Shown here: one piece after another, positions 45,201 to 56,790 of the stretch
How the letters are laid out: the number at the start of each line of letters is the position of its first letter
Numbering within the stretch: the stretch's first letter is position 1
Made by a program: the position numbers and the translations under genes
Source: Panicum virgatum
Lineage: Eukaryota > Streptophyta > Magnoliopsida > Poales > Poaceae
Assembly: GCF_016808335.1 (NCBI RefSeq)
Contig: NC_053146.1
Span: 38,808,470-38,872,469, forward strand
DNA length: 64,000 nucleotides
Direction: 5' to 3'
Notes under the pieces: model-generated
The model's input: the letters and a program-made list of their open reading frames with translations, nothing else
Told to the model about the DNA's origin: nothing
Database searches by the model: none

Positions 45201-46870
45201 TCCCTCTCCAGACTCCTCTCCAGCAAGCTCATCAATCCCGACTGGTAATATTCCTTCCACCCTTGAGCATGTAGAATTGCCCCTCGCACAGCTTAAAGAT
45301 CCTAGAGCTAATGCTGGAAAACCTCCTTCTCGGTATGGCTTTGAACATGACATTGCTAAGTATGTCTCGTATTCTAGTGTCTCACCTGCATATAGGGCCT
45401 TTGTTGCTTCACTACAAACAATGTCTACTCCGAAGGATTGGAGGGGTTCTAAACAGGATCTGAAGTGGAAGGATGCAATGAAAGAAGAGCTACTTGCCCT
45501 TCTAAAGAACGAGACATGGAAAGCTTGTTCATCTTCCAGAGGGAAAGAAGGCAGTTGGTTGCAAGTGGGTCTTCACAGTAAAGCAGACCCCTGAAGGAAA
45601 GGTTGATAGGTACAAAGCAAGGTTGGTTGCAAAGGGGTATAGTCAGACATATGGAATTGACTATGATGAAACCTTTACACCTGTGGCAAAAAATGGGCAC
45701 AGTAAGGACCCTGATCTCATGTGCGGCCAACTTTGGGTGGCCACTTCATCAGCTGGATGTGAAGAATGCATTTCTCTATGGTGATCTGCAGGAGGAGGTC
45801 TATATGGAAATTCCTCCTGGATTTGCAAATGAACAAATTCTTGGGAAGGTATGTAGACTCAAGAAGTCACTCTATGGCCTGAAATAGTCACCACGTGTAT
45901 GGTTTGATAGGTTCAGGCAAGCAGTATGTGATATGGGGTACTCTCAATACAATGGAGATCACACTGTCTTCTATAAACATCAGGGCTCTCGTATCACTAT
46001 TCTAGCCGTGTATGTAGATGATATAGTGATCACTGGAGATGACGTGGAGGAAATCAAGAAACTAATGGAAAGGCTCGGTAAAGCTTTTGAGGTAAAGGAT
46101 CTTGGACCACTTAGATACTTTCTCAGAATTGAGATTGTTAGGTCACCAAAAGGATTGATCTCTTCTAAAGGAAGTATGTCCTTGATCTGTTGGCGGAGAC
46201 GGGAATGCTTGGTTGCCGTCCATGTGGTTCACCTATTGATAAGAACCATCAAATATGTGCGGAGTCAGGTGACCTAGTGGATCGGGATAGATATCAGAGA
46301 CTAGTTGGTTGGTTGATTTATCTTTGCCATATAAGACCCGACATTTCTTATATAGTAAGTGTGGTGAGCAGGTATATGCATGATCCTAGAACTGGACATA
46401 TGGAGGTGGTTTATCAAATTTTGAGATACCTGAAAGGAACCCCTAGAAAGGGGTTATGGTTTAAGGCAAATCAACATCTGAATCTGGAAGGCTATTGTGA
46501 TGTTGATTGGGCAAGTAGTAGGGATGATCGGAGATCTGCATCTGGATATTGTGTGTTTGTGGGTGGTAATCTTGTTTCATGGAGGAGCAAAAAACAAGCT
46601 TTGGTGTCTCGGTCTACTGCAGAGGCCGAATATAGAGCAATGGCATTGGCTCTGTGTGAGATGATGTGGTTAAAAGGTCTGTTAAAGGAGCTTCGGGTGT
46701 TGAAGAATGAAACTATATTGCTCCATTGTGATAATGTAGCAGCGATCAACATAGAGAATAATCCAGTTCAGTTTGATCGTATGAAGCATGTGGAGATTGA
46801 TAGGTTTTTTATCAAGGAGAAAATTGTTAGTGGGACTTTAAAGCTAGAGGATGTCAAGTCTTGTAATTAA
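42245..46870 (+). pseudogene. Copia gag-pol, broken by frameshifts and stops
   Basis: Gag starts at ATG 42245 (MNPEEVEAKKMEEE) and is frameshifted near 42345 and 42640. A zinc knuckle, CYNCGEKGHMSYNCP, lies at about 43083-43127. A stop at 43197 precedes the protease (DWVIDSGAFKHVTG, about 43477). Integrase follows with the HCRLGHVS zinc region and catalytic D-D-E contexts (HSDVWG, RNDNGTEY, PQNGVAERKNR). A stop at 45047 and several frameshifts follow. RT includes [12 protein letters not shown] (about 45750) and the YVDD active site (about 46011). RNase H ends with SRSTAEAEYRAMA (about 46608). The domain order protease-integrase-RT-RNase H fixes it as Ty1-copia. At least four disruptions make it non-autonomous. 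Confidence 0.9.
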
Positions 46871-46970
46871 CTAGCTGATAGTCTCACAAAGGGTCTAGGT
46901 CCCAAGGATAATGAGTTAGCATGTAACAAGATGGTTATGTTAAATATATTTAGCCCATCTTGAAGAGGAG

Positions 46971-47086
46971 TGTTGGTGTAAATGTAATATTTGTAGAGGA
47001 CCTTTGTGTGAAAATATGGAATAAAAAGGAGTGTGTGAGTGGGGGGGGGGGTACGACAAGCCAGAAAACTTCCCCCAAATTCAACA
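46971..47086 (+). repeat. 3' LTR of the copia element
   Basis: TGTTGG to CAACA, with a run of G at 47041-47051 where the 5' LTR reads TGGAGGATAACAC. It is followed by the TSD copy GCCAG. Confidence 0.85.
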
Positions 47087-48499
47087 GCCAGCCCTGTTTA
47101 ATCCCTGGTGGTCGCTCAAATCATTTACGATGTCAATATCACGCGATCTACAGTGCCTTGTCAACCCCTTCAACACTACGACAATGAATACTCCTATAAA
47201 CTTTGACTAGTGCATGGACTCTATTGTGAAAGCAATCGGGTGCCCGTAATAGGGGGAAGGGGTAAATTAGCCAACTTAAAAACTTAACATATGGGGCCGA
47301 CTAGATTCCACAAAACTTAAACTAAAACATGCTATCTAAACGTGCAAGTATGGTTCTTTTAGTGTTAAACCCTCATCCCAAAAGAATTTTGCAACCTATA
47401 GTCAATTCTAGAAAGATACTAAACTAAAAATGTAAAAGGCATACAAGTTGCAAGTATGAATTGCAGAAACATAAAGAGTGAATGGGTGGAAGCAAAGTCT
47501 TGATATGAAAATTTATCTCGTGGTATCTGTAGGCAATAAGTCACCCCTAGTCTACATTGTTGAAACCCCTAGTCTACATTGTTGAAGCACTCAATCGAGA
47601 GTATTGCTTCTCAGCAATCAAGTCCCTTTCGGGAACCCTTGACTTACCACAAAGGGTAGACCATCAAGGCTCACGCCAAGTTCCCGGTCATCTTGATCCT
47701 GCTTGCTTCTCTATGAAGGATGGGGATCTCCACGTCTCTTGCACAAAACCGTCAACGCCGCTTCACACCAAACCGGAAGGTCAATGACTTGCTGGTGTGT
47801 CTTCACGACTCCAAGGGTCCGGCATACCAAGATACAAGTTTGAGCAGCTCTCAAGCACTTTAAACAAGGTACAACACCTTGCTCTAACACTCAATTTTGA
47901 GCTATTCTAGCACTCTCACTTAGAAAGCTTGTGCTAAACAAGTGTATGATCAATGAGCTCTTGGAAGGTTTTGAGAACTTCTTCAGTATGTGGGTAGATG
48001 CGCACGAACTCTTGCAATCTTAAAATGCTCGGGGTGAGACCATATAGCAAAATAACTCAAAGTAGCCGTTATGCCTTTTCTGCGCAAAGCATCGGTTTAA
48101 CCGGTGATGACCATCAGTTCAACCGGTCAGACATAGTTTGAAACTGGTCATTGAGGGCCTGACACGTGTTGCTACTAACTCATCAATCTGTCGGTTGAAC
48201 CAACATTTAGACCGCCAAAGTACCGGTTTAACCGGTCACTATAGAACCTTCTTCTGCAGCTAACAAGCTCTTTGGACAATAGCCAAGGGTACCATGGTCA
48301 CAAATAACGTGGAGTTCACAGATATGGTGAGATTATAAGAAATGTCATGTTTTGATGATATATGTCTATAGTTGATTCTTTTGATGGTACGTATCTAAAG
48401 TTTGGATCTTTTGATGTTATAATTCTTATTTTTCCAAGAAATGTCTTATACCCTTTGCATTTTTCAATGGCTCAGTGGATATTGTTGAAGAAAAATCGA
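47087..48499. other. Unassigned repeat-like DNA
   Basis: No gene is recognised. 48080-48240 carries several 'ACCGGTTTAACCGGT'-like phrases, common in grass LTR sequences, suggesting an old retroelement fragment. No LTR pair was found. Confidence 0.4.
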
Positions 48500-48508
48500 T
48501 TAATTTAA

Positions 48509-49393
48509 AGGAAAATTGGATCCGTGACACCGAAAGATCCCAGTTTTAGAAATATACCATCAAACTGACTCAGTACACTTTAATACCATCGAAACATGGA
48601 TCCATTCCGAAATTTACCACTCTGTCACTTTTTTTCCATACATGTTGCCGTCTTCCGTCTATTATACCGGAACTTGTCTCCAGCAACTCCGGCGACCACA
48701 CCTGTCGCCGCCACCACCCTCTGGAGCTCCAGCGCCGCCCCTCTGCAGACCCAAGACCGCCGCCCACAACAGCTCCTGCTGCAGTGCCGCCACCTGCTGC
48801 TCGACTTGACCACCTCCGCCATGGTAGGGAGGTCAGTTTCTTCAGCAATTGCAACCGGTGGTGATGTTGCTGCGTTGGACAGGCGGGCGGCACGGCTCCT
48901 GCGCAGATCTGGAAGAAGGACGGGCGGCGGCGCGGCTACGCAATACGGGCTGCGGCTGCGGCGCTCCAGCGAAGGACGCGCGGCGACGGCGGGGCTCCTG
49001 CGCAGGATCAGGCTGGGCGGCAACAACTGAAGGGCGATGGCGATGCTACTGGAAGGGGCGGTAGGATGGAGTACGCCGGTGGTTGGCCTGCATGAGGCTA
49101 CGATGGTAGCTTTGTAGGAGGTAGCGACGGGGTGGAGTAGGTCGGTAGTGGGTCTGCAGGGGAGACGGCGGCGGCGGGTGGAGCACACCGGGGGAGATGA
49201 CGGTTGCTGCTCTATAGAAGGCGAGCGGGTGGCGTCTTGAGATGACGGAAAAAGTGACGGGTGGATGGAAAACGTGACAGAGTGCTAAATTTCTAAACGG
49301 TGAGATCTTTTAGTGGTATTAAAGTGTGCCGAGTCAGTTTGATGGTATATTTATAAAATCGGATTCTTTCAGTGTCATGGATCCAATTTTGCC
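48509..49393. mobile_element. Pack-MULE-like element with long TIRs
   Basis: The outer ~110-160 bp at each end are inverted copies of each other. The left has GGAAAATTGGATCC and ATATACCATCAAACTGACTC. The right, reversed, has GGCAAAATTGGATCC and ATATACCATCAAACTGACTC. A 9-bp direct duplication, TTAATTTAA, flanks it (48500-48508 and 49394-49402), as expected for Mutator. The interior (48650-49200) is GC-rich with no transposase, so it probably carries captured sequence. The open frames there have no recognised domain. Confidence 0.75.
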
Positions 49394-49402
49394 TTAATTT
49401 AA

Positions 49403-50193
49403 TTAGTGCTCAATTATTTGTAATTGATTAATGATTAATTTATACTATAAAAATCGAGAACAATTGAAAACATTTGTTACTCAAATCAGATCTGCTGTAC
49501 CCCTCACGCCGGACCCACCTGTCGGGGCTGAGAGAGGTAGAAGGGGGCGTAGACATATAAATTCGCATGTTGAGAGATGTTTCTGCCCCCAAACCGATTG
49601 TTTTTTCACCGGCACCAATCGTACCCGCCCCCAACATCCAAAGGGCGTGCGGTGCGGATTGGATTGGATTGTAGCAGTTCACAGTGTCTCAATCAAATCC
49701 AACTCTCATTGCTTGCTTCTCTCCCAATGAACTGTCGACCCGTTCCTTGCTTATCTCCCAAATTAGGGACGAATAAGCATCGTGAGCCGTGAGGAGATTG
49801 ATTTGGGAGAGAAGCAAGCAATGGGCATGGGCGGTTCGTCCCTAACGGTGCTTGTTTATCGATTCAAGCCAACATGCCCGCCATATGGAAAGGAGATGAT
49901 GAGGCCGATCGATGGATCCAGCCACCGGCATGTTGCTTGCGGTGATGCTCGGTTTGTAATGGACAGGCACAGATTCTGTTTGTCTTGGAGCCGAGCGCAG
50001 GGCAGGCAAAAGGGTGATTAGCAGATGGGATTAGTAAGGTAATACTCCAAGATTAGCACTTTAGCAAGGCTAGGGTAGGAGCAGCGTGCGTGCATCACCG
50101 TGACCGCCAGCCGCCGGACACGGCGAAAATCACCGCTCGCCTGCCACGGCACCCCATGCCCGAGCTCCCTTTCCTGCAACTGTCAACCTTATC
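49403..50193. other. Non-genic stretch with a fold-back segment
   Basis: A perfect 20-bp inverted repeat (49707-49726 and 49804-49823; CATTGCTTGCTTCTCTCCCA and its complement) is present. A second 11-bp pair, TTAGGGACGAA (49763-49773) and TTCGTCCCTAA (49835-49845), overlaps its span. No gene is seen. Confidence 0.65.
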
Positions 50194-51172
50194 TAGGGAT
50201 GGCAATTGCACCCGTGGATGTGGGTATTTGTGGATTTCAGACCCGGTGGGTGCGGGTCCCAAATTTAATCCACGGGTGCACCCGTACCCGCAATATGCGG
50301 GTGCAGGTTTAGAATATCACCCGCGGGTGAACCCGCAACCGCACCATACCTATAAATCCCGACCCAGATAGCATTGGCCCAGCCCATTTACAATGTCCAA
50401 TGTATAAATATCTAGATGTAAACCCTAAATTCCAATCCCCATCCTGCCATCCACCATTCCCCACCCCTGCACCTCACCCATCCCAACCCGACACCCCGAC
50501 CCGGCGGCAACGAGCGGTGACCCCGACAGGCGCCTGCTCGATGGCTGTGCCGCCCGCCCTCTTCCCCTCCGGCTCTCCGCATCTCGGCGGCTGCGCCCCC
50601 CGCCCCCGCCCCCGCCGGCCTTCCCCATCCCGATGGCCTGCAGCCAGTGCCCGTGCCCGCACCTCACCTTAGCCCCCCCTCCCTCGTAGCAAGAAGGCAG
50701 GCCGCCGCCGCAGCACAGCAGCAACCCTACACGGAGGCCAGCAGCCACGCGGCATCGACGAGCGGCTGCAGTCGGGCAAGCAGATCTACAACGGTGAGAC
50801 GACCTGCAAGCCAGCGAGCAACACCACTACACTGTAGTAGTTCTCCTTATGTGGCTATGTTGATTGTTTATTGCAATGTAACACTTGATTGTGGATTTGT
50901 GGTGCTACTGTCATGCTGAATTGTCATTTGTTACTTTGGACTTATGAATTTGTTGTTAGCTTCCCCTTATTACTTATGAAAATGTGCATTTTTATTATAT
51001 CAGTGCCACACCCGCGGGCACCCGAAACCCGCCCAAAACCCGGCGGGTGCGGGTGCGGGTGCAAAAATGCTCCCGCGGGTCTGCCTGCGGGCGGGTTTTC
51101 CCCAACATTGCAGGTCTGGCTGCGGGCGGGTTTTTGCAAAACCCGCACCCGCATCCGCGCGTGCCATCCCTA
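50194..51172. mobile_element. hAT-type TIR element with subterminal GGGTGC arrays
   Basis: TIRs are TAGGGATGGCA (50194-50204) and TGCCATCCCTA (51162-51172). Flanking 8-mers are ACCTTATC (50186-50193) and ACCCTATC (51173-51180), 7 of 8 matching. Both subterminal zones are rich in CCCGCGGGT and GGGTGCGGGTGC units. The middle (50450-50850) is GC-rich non-repetitive DNA, possibly captured. No transposase. Confidence 0.8.
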
Positions 51173-51453
51173 ACCCTATCCCCCCATCGATGCAGTGCTC
51201 TTGCTCCTACTCGCGCTCCCCTGTCTGCCGCGTGCTACAGTCCTCGGTTGCCGGGCGTGCTCGACACGATGTGTGCACGTGCTGCAACTGCGAATGGAGA
51301 AATTGGATTGGAAAATAAAACAGAGGAGAAATTGAATTGGACTAATATGAGGTATTATTGATGTCTGTGATGCGGCACTGGGTGACCACGAGGCATGGAG
51401 AGCTGATGCACCTGCTCGTGCAGCATCCCTACTACGCCGTTAGCAATACTAGC

Positions 51454-51767
51454 GCCTTGTTTGGTTTGTTTCTTGCTAGGGAATAGTAACATTTTGACCG
51501 CTAATTACGGTGCCAAACAAACTCATTTTACAAAACCAACTTCAGAACCCCACGCTAGGAACCCTGAAGAATCTAATGAGGCCTTTGACTAGGCAATTAG
51601 AAAATGATTACTATAGCATCACTGATTATCATCATTAGATTCATCGCGGAAAGTTACATACGTCCCTGAAAAGGTTTTGCAAATAGATTTCATTTAGGCC
51701 ATTATGCATGCGAGATTCTCTTCTCGAAAAACGTGCGCGCTAGGAAAGAGAGATAACCAAACAAGGC
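51454..51767. mobile_element. MITE with GCCTTGTTTGGTT ends
   Basis: Inverted termini are GCCTTGTTTGGTT (51454-51466) and AACCAAACAAGGC (51755-51767). The centre has the usual 'gattactatagcatcactg' phrase. The nearby flanks share CTAG, a possible short duplication. Confidence 0.7.
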
Positions 51768-52015
51768 CTAGGATGGAGCACCCTGAAGCCACCTCGACAA
51801 GGCCTTCAGCCAGTCTTGAAGTGAGGAACGGATGAGCTCCGTAGCCCCAACATGGAGCTGGGCATGAGGTTGCCACCTCTGTCACAGCCCAAAACCCTCT
51901 TCGACTTCATGACTGAGGGTGCGTTGAGGCGACGACACTACAAGAGGGGGCGGGGGTGGCCAATGCAGATTTTAATGTGAGTGGTGGTGTAGGAAAAAGG
52001 CAAGAAGATAAGAGA

Positions 52016-53640
52016 AAATTGGAATTTTGCCATTCTCAAAAGTGGGCTTCACCCGTTTGCCATCCCGCAAATGGGATTCACTGGACTACCATTTTCAAAC
52101 GATGCCAACACGCTAGAATGCCATCCGGAGAGATTTGGAAATAAATTTGATTTGTTTTTGAGCAAACCATATTTTCTTTCCCATTTTGCCCCTAACCTCA
52201 CGAGCCTTATCCTGGCCATCTCTCTCCCGTAGCATCTCCTTCCTCGACTCCTACATCTGAGATGTCTATGCAGCCCTAGCCGCCACATCGCTCGCCCTGG
52301 AGCTTAGAAGTGGTAGAACGTCCTACACAGCAGCTGCAGGCACCTGTTGATTGGGACACGCTAGTGATTGAAGACAATCGAGATGATGTGGGAAGATCAG
52401 AGATTATTGACGATGAGGTGATGTATGATTTGCTCGGGTTCAGGACTGAGGATGAGGCCGTTGAGAAGGCTAGGGAGGCAGTCAACAAAGCTTGCAGTGA
52501 ACAGACACCTAATAGTATGGAATTTGATACAACTGGGGCAACCATTGTTGTTGATGACTACTTACCAGGGGAGATGACTGTGGTTCATGACCAAAATCGG
52601 CCTAGTATGGCGCTTGGCACAGTGTATCCTAACCAGTAGGAGTTTAGATTGGCTGTGAGACAATTTGCTATAAATGAGGAGTTTGAACTGCACACTGCGA
52701 AACTGACAAAACTAGGAGCATTTGCGATTGGAAAGCAGAAGGTTGTCCTTGGCATCTTGTTGGGCGTACGCAGCCAGGTGGTAATGTTTTCCTAAACGTT
52801 AAATGGTAAACAGCTGGTCACCCTTTGTTTAGTGTTTAGGCCATTTAAACGGTGTTTAAACGGAGTTAAACGGCCTAAACGGTTTGGCATAGTAACATTA
52901 AAATATGGGTATTTATGTACGTAAATGTCAAATATGCTAGAAAGTCTACATATTTACACATCTAAAAATGTAACTATTCTGCCAAATAATCTTTCAGGAA
53001 GAAATTTAAATCCCACAATATTTTGTTTACTTACGGTGCTACTTGGTTCGGTATTGATTGTGGTAGTTGTAATCCTCCTATTGATTAAATTATGAATTAA
53101 ATGATCATCTAGCTCATTTAATCATGATTAACTCGACTCTGTTTAGATGATTTAGACGGATTTTAATGGTTTAAACTGGTTTAAACAGTCCAACCGTTTA
53201 ATTCACCGTTTAGGGCCTAAACGACATGGGTGACCTCTGTTTACCATTTAAACACTGTTTAAATGGACTAAACGGCTGTTTAGGCGAATAGAGCCTGGTG
53301 GACACACCGTAATAGTACTAACTTCGATGCTGTTAACCTTTATTTGTTGCCCCTTTATTCAGTTGAGAGTACCAATGTTACCAATGTATTTGTACTTCAC
53401 TAATTGCATATTTTTTCCCTGCCGGTGACAAAGGTTATTGGGAATCACACATGTACATCAAGTGCTAAGAGGAAGACTACCACACCAACCAGTGCCTGGG
53501 TTGCTTTGTTGGTGTCTCTTATGCTCAATCTGAATAGATATTCTGCAAATGCACAGAATTCACCGGTGTAGCACTTCACCTTGGAGTATTCCAGGGTATC
53601 GTGAAATCCTTAGGGAAGCACTATGGTAATGTGTATCGTA
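52016..53640 (+). pseudogene. Decayed Mutator-like transposase (MULE) with its TIR
   Basis: TIR-like DNA at 52018-52110 (GGAATTTTGCCATTCTCAAA, TTTGCCATCCCGCAAATGGG) precedes a coding remnant. The open stretch 52310-52639 ends in a stop, but the frame continues as EFRLAVRQFAINEEFELHT and, after a +1 shift, WKAEGCPWHLVGR. Both are typical MuDR N-terminal blocks. After an interruption at about 52790-53300 the frame resumes with TCTSSAKRKTTTPTSAW (about 53445). The catalytic DDE region is not seen. Confidence 0.7.
52790..53300. mobile_element. Fold-back-like insertion within the MULE remnant
   Basis: Both ends carry inverted, TTTAAACGG-rich sequence. The left has TAAATGGTAAACAGCTGGTCACCC. The right, reversed, has TAAATGGTAAACAGAGGTCACCC (each given only to its first 20 or so bases). 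The arms are ~100 bp and the centre AT-rich. It splits the transposase frame. The exact ends and duplication are unresolved. Confidence 0.5.
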
Positions 53641-53649
53641 AATTGTAGT

Positions 53650-55185
53650 GACAACCTTTACTGAGTTTATCGATCGACTAATTCAGCAGGGGTAAGCCAG
53701 ATAACGAGTATGATAAATAGCCAGTCTATGACCGCATGACACACATGAGATTCGATACCTTAGAGAGGTAGCAGCTGGGAGGACAACGAGCGAGAAAGGA
53801 CTCCTGAAACACTTCTAAACTACTGAACTAGCCTATCTAGAATTAATCTAGGCTTCTATTTTGATGTCGGAACCAGGAGCTTACTTCGGCGGCCTAAGAG
53901 AAGGGCGCAGACAGGGGTGCGAAGGGGCCCAACATACTTTTGGCAACTTACTGCTATGAAAATACCCGAACTTGGTGGACTACAAGGAACGGATAAGGCT
54001 GTCACCACTTGCCGCCTACCATTGCGGTACCGTGGGGTGGAACACACTTTCTAGCTAGCACTGAGTCAGACACCACGTATGCTCTCGGTACTAGGATTTC
54101 TCTTGAGGCCTTCAAGAGAAATCCCCCTCAACCTAGTGAACTAACTTGAGTTACACTAGTACGGGAGAGAAAACCCGTAAGACTAACTCCGAAGAGCAAG
54201 GAAGAGAACTTAAACTGGACTAGAGGTAAAGCTTACTCCCGCAGACAAGTACTAGTACTCGGAAAAATAAATACTTGTGGAAAGTAAAGCTGACTCAAGT
54301 AAATGAATAAGATTATTTATATTAAAATAGTCAAAGGAAAAGGTACAAGAGCTTATACCGAGCTCCGATGATGACTCCGGATCCCCGAGACATGCTCGAC
54401 TCTACTCTAACTCCCAACTACTAACCTACTCTAGACTTGAGAAGAGAGAATTGCTCCTTTTGAGTGTGTCTACAAGTGAGGATGGGGGGCCTATTTATAG
54501 CTGCTCAAGGTCGGTAATCAGGTAACCGCTGCAAGATTCGCTACCCCTGACTTGGCTTGAACTTCATGCGAAAGAGGAGCTCCAGTGACCGACTTGTGGG
54601 GCCGGGCGGCCTGGCCCTGCTGCCACCTGTCCACCGACTTCGTGTGGACGGCTTCTGTTCACTCCAGGAGGTCGGTAAGTCGGGTGGTTTCCTCGGATAC
54701 TAGAATCTTAGGCCGGGAGGCCTGGGTTGGGCTGGGTGGCCTGCCTCTAGCACTCCTCGGCCCTCCATTTCGCCGACATTGCACATCAACGCTCCACATT
54801 ACTTCTGGACTGGGTGCTTTCCTCATTTGACGTTCTTGGCACTGGCATGTGGGTCTTTGGTTTGAACCTTGTGCTTTCCGGGTCCATCAACATGATATGA
54901 GATGTTCGCCTTGTTCTGGAACCTTATGAACATGTCACATTGCTCCAGTGAAAGTTTTGGACCCATGTATGTGGAGGTGTCAGGCCGGTCGGCACAGAAT
55001 GTGCCGGGCAGCCGGGATCTTCTCTGATTTCGACCATCTTTGGACAGTAGATTCCTGCAAGCACAACTCATCCAAAACTTGTGGAACTTATTAGAATTAT
55101 ATAAAATATGCATGGAACATGGTGCAAAACTCAATTTATTTCCGAAAAGTTGACGGTCAAAATGTGAGATAATGGCCGTCAACAC
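53650..55185 (-). repeat. Ty3-gypsy LTR fragment
   Basis: On the minus strand it begins TGTTGACGGCCATTATCTC at 55185, directly after a purine tract (AAGCTTGGGGGG). It contains a TATA box, GCTATAAATAGGCC (about 54500). The far end, near 53650, is unclear. 55186-55333 is the adjoining internal 3' end of the same element, including GGATGAGCAAAAGATTAAGC. The second gypsy element inserted there at 55334. Confidence 0.6.
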
Positions 55186-55333
55186 CCCCCAAGCTTAATC
55201 TTTTGCTCATCCTCGAGCAAAGCTTAATACTGAAGCTCTGTGGATCAGGAGTTGCGTCGATGTTTGCCCTCTGTAGGTACCCTGTGCACAGCATATTACT
55301 CTATCCGTATGTACTTCGAGTAAGTTGGCTCAT

Positions 55334-56790
55334 TGTTGACGCTCATTAGCGCCCCGATTTGTATACCGCAAGCGCACGGTTCGTGTAGCTTTTCCCTTAG
55401 AGTATTCCCCCAAGGTTTATCAATCTGTGGATCGACAAAGAATACCTAAGGTTTTCCATCTAATCTAACGGATCTATCTTAACATGAAGCATTGATTGCA
55501 TATAAAGGGTAAACCTTTGACAGATATGAGTGATGTGTAAAGGTTGATCTCATCCATGAACATAGGCTTAATCATAGCAAAACCAAAGACATGACTAGGC
55601 CTATCGTCATCTAGTTGTAGTTCAAGCTAACGAGCAAATAAGTCATGCATCTCAATCAAAAGCATCATTAAACCCAAAATCTCCAATCCGATCCCTCGAT
55701 ACTCCACCTACTCAGTGGGAACGGCCTGTCACGATGCCCCGCCTTTGAACGAAATACCCTGAAGCAAGTCGAACCCCCTTTGGTAGTTCCGCCATGAACC
55801 TCAAGCCACCATGACTACAAGATCATGCTAAGCGATCTATCTCGATAATCGATCTAGGACGAAGCAAACCCAAAGAAAAGAATGAAATCGAAAAAGAGAA
55901 CATGGTCCCTAAAAGATTCGGAAGACATGATTATCATTACTCACATAATAGATTCGTTTGGATCGTCACCACCGAGTACATACCATCGACGACTCCAACT
56001 AGCTCATGAACTCCACCATGACAAAACACGCAGGGAGGCCATGGCGGCTAGGGGTGGCCTAAGCCATCTCCTAGACAACTTCGAAGACTTGCGGCGGCCG
56101 TCGTCCCCCTCCGGTCTTGGCTCTAGGTTTTCGTGGAGTTCTGGGTGGATGGATGCTTCGAGTTGAATAAGGTGCGAGCTATTTATAAGCCGAGGAAGCC
56201 ACCGGTCGAAGTGGAGGCCGAACCGCCTCAGAAACGGGTTAGGCCAGCCAGCCCCATGGGCCTAGGCCGGCCGGCCTACCCCCTTTCGGGCTCGCCTCGG
56301 TCTCATCTTTCGCGTGTAGACTCCTCGCATCTTCTAGAGTTTCTGTCCTTCACGATTGCACCCCTTTGGACGTTGTTATCTTGGAGATATATTCGAGGAA
56401 AGGATAGGATAGGGAATCCTTCCTTAAATCTTCATTTGCTTTGCTTAATCCCGAAGTATCTTGATCTCATCTTCGTGGGCTCGGTCCTTTGGGCTCTCTT
56501 GGAGGATGGATGTGCGTGAATGTGCTTCGAATCAACATGGGCTTTGGTCCTCCCTTTGGGCTTTGGCCTTCGTCTTTCTCCGTGTTAGCGCTCGATCACG
56601 GGCCTCGTCATTTCATGCTCCAAAATAGGCCAAAAATCTGCAGAAACGAAGTTCCTCCAAAATATATGTGCAAGTGTGAAAATGACCAATAATTAGACCG
56701 GGGTTAGGACGGTTAGTGATTTTGATATTAAATTCATGCCATTATCAAGGATAAACAAGGGATAAAATGGGTACTTAAGGAGCGCCAACA
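55334..56790 (-). repeat. 3' LTR of the gypsy element, 1457 bp
   Basis: It runs from TGTTGACGC to GCGCCAACA (plus-strand view). A minus-strand TATA box, CTTATAAATAGC, lies at about 56180-56191. The open frame at 56133-56519 recurs in the other LTR and is not a gene. Confidence 0.85.

Larger units (their letters stand above)
36842..47086 (+). mobile_element. Ty1-copia retrotransposon with short LTRs (split by a Helitron-like insertion)
   Basis: The LTRs begin TGTTGGTGTAAATGTAATA at 36842-36953 (112 bp) and 46971-47086 (116 bp). The left LTR is followed by TGGTATACAGAGC (primer site from 36954); the right is preceded by the purine tract TTGAAGAGGAG. Flanking 5-mers are GCCAA (36837-36841) and GCCAG (47087-47091), 4 of 5 matching. 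Subtracting the Helitron-like insert (37308-42166) leaves about 5.4 kb, a normal copia length. The coding region lies at 42245-46870. Confidence 0.88.

Noticed and set aside
56133..56519. 128-residue frame repeated at 63465-63839 as a conserved gene pair
   Set aside because: Both copies lie at the same place in the two LTRs of one gypsy element, so the conservation comes from LTR duplication.
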